Shown here: positions 58,964 through 64,000 of the stretch, in pieces
Position numbering within the stretch: position 1 is the stretch's first letter
How the letters are laid out: each line of letters starts with the position of its first letter
Source: Caryophanales bacterium
Lineage (GTDB): Bacteria > Bacillota > Bacilli > CAJFEE01
Length of the DNA stretch: 64,000 nucleotides
Direction: 5' to 3'
Assembly: GCA_029256085.1 (NCBI GenBank)
Contig: JAQSYP010000002.1
Span: 124,001 to 188,000 of the forward strand
The notes under the pieces: model-generated
What the model saw: the letters and a program-made list of their open reading frames with translations, nothing else
Told to the model about the DNA's origin: nothing
Databases searched by the model: none
Made by a program: the position numbers and the translations under genes

Positions 58964-59851
58964 ATGAAAAAACTGAATTATATTATCTTAGGAATTATTG
59001 TATCAATATTGATTGCGCTTTATGTTTTATTCCCTAGTGCACCGAATAACCTTTATATTAAGTATTTTGGCTCGAAAATAACTATAGATAAAAAAGATAA
59101 TACTAGTAAAGACGTTGAACCTGTTCAACCAAATGATAGTCCTAAAGAAACTGATGATAAAGAAGGTTTCGAACCTGGTCCTGATACACCTTCACCTACT
59201 CCAATCGAAGATGAGAAAGACACTATAATGATTGAAGGGAAATTAATTTTAACTGATCCTGCTTCCTTGACAGTTCTAGTTAATAAGGAACGTAATTTAC
59301 CAGAAAATTATACACCTAACAATCTAGTTATTGGAGATTTTACAAAAATTAATTACGTCTTAAAACAACAAATAGATAAAAACCGTGTTAGGATTGAGGT
59401 ATTACCTTATTTAGAACAGCTATTTGCAAAGGCTAAAGCAGACGGTATTACCATTTATGTATCATCTGCATATAGATCCTACAATACACAAAAAAGTATC
59501 TTTGCTTGGAATCAAAGTGTTTATGGAGCTGAAAAGGCAAACACTATTAGTGCACACGCTGGTCAATCAGAGCATCAAACTGGATTAGCAATTGATTTTA
59601 CAAGTAAATCTGTTAACTTTGATTTAGTTGAACGGTTTGAACAAACTCCTGAGGGTATTTGGCTTGCAAATAATGCTTACAAATATGGATTTATACTTAG
59701 ATATCCAAAAAACAAATCTAACATAACTGGTTATGTATATGAACCCTGGCATTTTCGCTTTGTAGGTCAAGAACTTGCTTCCGAAATTCATAAAAATGAT
59801 TTAACACTTGAAGAGTATTTTAAAGAAAACTCGGCGATTGCCGAGCCTTAA
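58964..59851 (+). CDS. D-alanyl-D-alanine carboxypeptidase, VanY/M15B type
   Basis: A 295-residue membrane-anchored peptidase that trims terminal D-Ala from cell-wall peptides. One N-terminal helix (about 4-24) is followed by a Pro/Asp/Glu-rich linker. The M15B domain has SAYRSYNTQKSIF, SAHAGQSEHQTGLAIDF (zinc His and Asp) and EPWHFRFVG (catalytic and ligand His). The ATG at 58964 has AGGAG upstream; the frame start at 58919 is rejected. The last ten codons, FKENSAIAEP and stop, lie inside a family II repeat. Confidence 0.9.
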   Translation: MKKLNYIILGIIVSILIALYVLFPSAPNNLYIKYFGSKITIDKKDNTSKDVEPVQPNDSPKETDDKEGFEPGPDTPSPTPIEDEKDTIMIEGKLILTDPASLTVLVNKERNLPENYTPNNLVIGDFTKINYVLKQQIDKNRVRIEVLPYLEQLFAKAKADGITIYVSSAYRSYNTQKSIFAWNQSVYGAEKANTISAHAGQSEHQTGLAIDFTSKSVNFDLVERFEQTPEGIWLANNAYKYGFILRYPKNKSNITGYVYEPWHFRFVGQELASEIHKNDLTLEEYFKENSAIAEP

Positions 59852-59930
59852 AGCGACGGCAGAGCCGTAGTTGCACTTATGCGTTAGGAAAGTATGAACT
59901 GCACAGAAGTTTATACTTTCCTATTAGCTA
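59817..59930 (+). repeat. Family II repeat that forms the 3' end of the VanY-like gene
   Basis: TTTTAAAGAAAACTCGGCGATT...ATGCGTTAGGAAAGTATGAACT...AAGTTTATACTTTCCTATTAGCT. It is nearly identical to the copy at 37694. It enters the coding sequence and supplies the stop codon TAA at 59849-59851. Confidence 0.9.
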
Positions 59931-59989
59931 AAACTAAAGCTACGCCATAATTATTAGTAAAATTAATAGAATTCTTGGAGGATTTTAAT

Positions 59990-60259
59990 GTGGGTAATCT
60001 CACCTTTTTTGTAGCCTCATTCGTATTTGGTTTTGTTCTACTTTGGGCTATGGCTTTTCTAATAGCTAGGAAAGATTTTTCTTATATATTCGCGATAATA
60101 TTTGGTTTTGTTTATTTCGTAATTGCACTTCTTTTTTGGACAATTTACGTTGCGAACGATTCCCTTTTCACATACTTCGGAATAATGTACTATCTTGTAG
60201 CTTTTGGAGTTTATTCTATAATCATTATGCTTGTAAATTCTTATAAAAAAAATATATAA
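59990..60259 (+). CDS. Small three-helix membrane protein, unknown
   Basis: An 89-residue very hydrophobic protein with three helices at about 5-26, 33-54 and 60-80, and a Lys-rich end. I do not recognise the family. The GTG at 59990 is the only start with a good ribosome site (GGAGG at 59977-59981, eight bases upstream). The overlapping ATG at 59988-59990 is in another frame that stops soon. Confidence 0.55.
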   Translation: MGNLTFFVASFVFGFVLLWAMAFLIARKDFSYIFAIIFGFVYFVIALLFWTIYVANDSLFTYFGIMYYLVAFGVYSIIIMLVNSYKKNI

Positions 60260-60301
60260 AGGAGCTTCCTTTCCCAAAAGTAGCTTCTTTATATATTTTT
60301 T
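60258..60301 (+). terminator. Terminator-like hairpin after the three-helix protein gene
   Basis: AAAGGAGCT (60258-60266) pairs with AGCTTCTTT (60282-60290) with one G-U, followed by an A/T-rich tail ending in T. Confidence 0.5.
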
Positions 60302-60313
60302 CGCTCGTATGAA

Positions 60314-60574
60314 TTACTTGTATTTCTTAGGCTTAATCATTAGAAAAAAGTTTATTATGAAAGCTAGTACTAAAACAAATGGAGTAAAATCTAAAACTAT
60401 CGCTTGAACATTACTCGTTAAATGGAAGTATAGCTTAGGAAATTCAGGACTTACTAACCTATCCACGTTATTAGAAAAAATCTCTGCTGGGTGTTTCATA
60501 CTTATCCAAAAAAACAAGTTAGCAATAAATGCAATGAAAAGAAAACCCAAATTCATTAAGTAGATTTTTTTCAT
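60314..60574 (-). CDS. Small two-helix membrane protein, unknown
   Basis: An 86-residue protein with an N-terminal hydrophobic helix (MNLGFLFIAFIANLFFWI), a middle polar loop and a second helix (IVLDFTPFVLVLAFIINFFL). The C-terminus is KPKKYK. No family recognised. AGGAGAAT precedes the ATG. It is convergent with the gene at 59990 and upstream of glpD's terminator. Confidence 0.55.
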   Translation of the reverse strand: MKKIYLMNLGFLFIAFIANLFFWISMKHPAEIFSNNVDRLVSPEFPKLYFHLTSNVQAIVLDFTPFVLVLAFIINFFLMIKPKKYK

Positions 60575-60626
60575 ACTAGATTCTCCTTTCGTCTTGCAAT
60601 AATCTATACTATACTATTCGTGAAAT

Positions 60627-60658
60627 AAAAAAATGTACGGGCCTCAATCCGTACATTT
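60627..60658 (-). terminator. Terminator of the glp operon
   Basis: AAATGTACGG pairs with CCGTACATTT over 10 bases around GCCTCAAT. On the minus strand T residues follow. Confidence 0.87.
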
Positions 60659-62310
60659 TAATTAAAAGTTGCGTTTCTAGATAAATATATTTCTTCCTCT
60701 ACTTCTTTTAAATACTTAACCTTCTCTTCTTCATTCCATTTAAGGACATCTGACATCAGTTCTATAATTTCGTCTTTATATTCTATTACAACATCAATAT
60801 CAAAAAACATACATCCCGTTCTTCTTAGAAAATAGTCAATTGGCTTAGTAATCATTTCAAAGTAAATACTATACATTACTGAACAGTAGATAGTTAAAGG
60901 GAGATTATACCCAATACTATCTGAATAAAATGCAAAAGCACTTTCACAATTTGAACCATAAAACTTAGCAAGCATTAGACTCTCATTGAATGTTAACCCA
61001 TAGCCTTCGCCAACATGCGCCATTAGATTTTGATAAAATTCTAAATTTTTAGAACCCCCAACATCTCCACCGCTAATTTTAATATTTATCGTTTTACTAT
61101 TATCAAATACGTCCCAATTTTCAAGATATAGTTGCTCATATATTTTATCAACTATTTCTAAAGCCATTTTCCTATACCCAGTCAATTTACCACCAGCAAT
61201 AGATATTAAACCAGTTTCTGATTGCCAAATCTCATCTTTTCTTGAAATTTCTGACGGATTTTTCCCTACTTCATAAATTAGCGGTCTTAAGCCAGCCCAA
61301 CTTGACTCAATGTCTGTGTCTGCTACTAGTTTATTGGGAAATATATAATTAATTGCATTAAGTAAGTATTTTTTATCTTCAACAGTCAGTCGAGGGTTTG
61401 CAATATCTCCATCATAGAACGTATCTGTTGTTCCTATATAAACTTTGCCTTCTCGGGGAATAGCAAAAACCATTCTCTTATCAGGAGTATCAAAATATAT
61501 CGCCTGACTTAACGGTAAAACACTGTTGTCGATAACGATATGCGCACCTTTAGACAGTTTGAGTTTTTTGCCTATTTTTGAATTGTTAAGTGTTCTAATT
61601 TCGTCAACCCACGGTCCTGCTGCATTTACTACTTTTTTTGCCTCAATTACAAATTTTGTATTTTTGATCGAATCAAGTACTTCAACTCCACAAACTTTAT
61701 TATCTTTATATTTGAACCCAACAGCTTTTGAATAGTTTATTGCCATAGCACCAAGACTAATAGCTTTTTTTAAAACTTCAATTGTTAATCTTGCGTCATC
61801 TGTTCTGTATTCTACATAGTACCCACTACCAAGTAACCCATCTCTTTTTAACATAGGTATTTTTTTAATAGTTTCATCCGCAGTTAACATTATTCTACGC
61901 TCTGATGAATTAACCTTAGCTAAGTAGTCATAAAATTTAAGACCCAAAGAAGTACTTAATTTACCGAAAGTTCCGTTTTTATATATTGGTAAAAGCATTG
62001 GTTCTGGTGTCGTAACGTGTGGACCGTTCTCATACACAATAGCTCTTTCTTTACCCATATCTGCAACTATTCCTAACTCAAATTGTTTTAAATATCTAAG
62101 TCCACCATGAACTAGTTTAGTTGAGCGACCTGATGTACCCGATGCAAAATCTTGCATTTCTATTAAAGCTACTTTCATTCCTCTAGAGGCTGCGTCTAGC
62201 GCTATACCACAACCTGTAATGCCTCCACCTATAATAACTAAATCAAATAATTGTTTTTGAAGCCTTTGGGATATTTCGTCACGGTCTAAACTGGAAAATC
62301 TAGTGTTCAT
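60658..62310 (-). CDS. glpD: Aerobic glycerol-3-phosphate dehydrogenase GlpD
   Basis: A 550-residue FAD enzyme at the membrane that oxidises glycerol-3-phosphate to dihydroxyacetone phosphate and passes electrons to quinone. FAD site VIIGGGITGCGIALDAASRG is near residue 20. SGRSTKLVHGGLRYLKQFE follows, and YIGTTDTFYDG is in the middle. The ATG at 62310 has TTGGAGGAT upstream. It follows glpK after about 100 bases and ends at a strong terminator. Confidence 0.96.
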   Translation of the reverse strand: MNTRFSSLDRDEISQRLQKQLFDLVIIGGGITGCGIALDAASRGMKVALIEMQDFASGTSGRSTKLVHGGLRYLKQFELGIVADMGKERAIVYENGPHVTTPEPMLLPIYKNGTFGKLSTSLGLKFYDYLAKVNSSERRIMLTADETIKKIPMLKRDGLLGSGYYVEYRTDDARLTIEVLKKAISLGAMAINYSKAVGFKYKDNKVCGVEVLDSIKNTKFVIEAKKVVNAAGPWVDEIRTLNNSKIGKKLKLSKGAHIVIDNSVLPLSQAIYFDTPDKRMVFAIPREGKVYIGTTDTFYDGDIANPRLTVEDKKYLLNAINYIFPNKLVADTDIESSWAGLRPLIYEVGKNPSEISRKDEIWQSETGLISIAGGKLTGYRKMALEIVDKIYEQLYLENWDVFDNSKTINIKISGGDVGGSKNLEFYQNLMAHVGEGYGLTFNESLMLAKFYGSNCESAFAFYSDSIGYNLPLTIYCSVMYSIYFEMITKPIDYFLRRTGCMFFDIDVVIEYKDEIIELMSDVLKWNEEEKVKYLKEVEEEIYLSRNATFN

Positions 62311-62416
62311 TTTAATATCCTCCAAACTAACTAGATTAGTGCCTATATTACTTTATGAAGCAAAAATCAAATTGTTCGAAGGTTTTTAAGATGATTATAT
62401 GACAAAAAATATTTAA

Positions 62417-63916
<1,500 letters not shown>

Positions 63917-64000
63917 CTATATAATTGGAATGTAATTACCGTTTTCAGTGTGCTCATTATCAAGGAGTAAGGTTAATGCTTTAATTTTAGTAACTGCCAT
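63917..64000 (-). CDS. 3' end of a gene upstream of glpK, possibly glpF
   Basis: The minus frame is open from the window edge to TAG at 63917-63919 and encodes 27 residues ending NGNYIPII. The stop lies 9 bases before the glpK start. In Bacillus glpF (glycerol facilitator) commonly precedes glpK, which is the only reason for the suggestion; the tail itself is not diagnostic. Confidence 0.35.
   Translation of the reverse strand: MAVTKIKALTLLLDNEHTENGNYIPII

Overview
The window is A+T-rich chromosomal DNA from an endospore-forming, Gram-positive bacterium of the Bacillaceae. The evidence is a complete gerP spore-coat/germination operon, an alpha/beta SASP, three YjcZ/SscA-type mini-proteins, YhaL, four YheC/YheD-type proteins, comK, scoC and addAB. 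Gene order follows the B. subtilis yis-yhj-yhf-yha-yhe block closely. No rRNA, tRNA, prophage, transposase or CRISPR array was seen.

Layout. 0-3 kb: partial yisK-like FAH hydrolase, then gerPABCDEF behind a sigma-K-type promoter (gerPD is only 58 codons). 3-10.3 kb: addA and addB on the minus strand. 10.3-15.5 kb: repeat-rich spacer, signal peptidase I, yhjE, yhjD, comK, an IDEAL-domain protein and an M48 protease. 15.5-18.9 kb: DUF59, a 12-TM oxidase-subunit-I-like protein and two DUF2249 proteins, divergent from a radical SAM/SPASM protein; two FNR-type boxes and a perfect Fur-type 7-1-7 box lie between them. 19-28.9 kb: lplJ, hemEHY, ecsAB, a candidate structured RNA, hit, yhaH, scoC and yhaI. 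29-39 kb: three SscA-like mini-genes, prsA, yhaL, yhaM, yhaN, yhaO, hemZ and a HAD protein. 39-44 kb: two tandem long/short pairs of YheD/YheC-like ATP-grasp proteins. 44-50.7 kb: ferritin-like protein, CstR-like repressor, SASP, a cystine-type ABC transporter, a CNNM/CBS protein and gapN. 50.8-60.6 kb: CoA-disulfide reductase-rhodanese, MarR+MFS exporter, CadC-like ArsR, azoreductase, bioY-bioB with a BirA operator, a lipoprotein, small membrane proteins and a VanY-like peptidase. 60.6-64 kb: glpD, glpK and a gene tail that may be glpF.

Interspersed repeats mark the intergenic DNA. Family I (about 100 bp) has arms that change between copies but stay complementary. Family II (about 110 bp) has a GGC-rich hairpin plus a long stem-loop; one copy supplies the last codons and stop of the VanY-like gene, another lies in the gerP leader. 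A short terminator-like hairpin with an ACTTGGC or ACTCGGC stem often precedes them. A spacer near 10.4-10.6 kb carries three perfect palindromes, and a six-fold array with about 20.5-bp spacing lies upstream of lplJ.

The least explained parts are the FNR/Fur-type-controlled cluster at 15.5-18.9 kb, the candidate 0.37-kb RNA between ecsA and hit, the repeat families, and the duplicated YheD/YheC-like set. All functions are read from sequence and remembered family features; no database search was possible.
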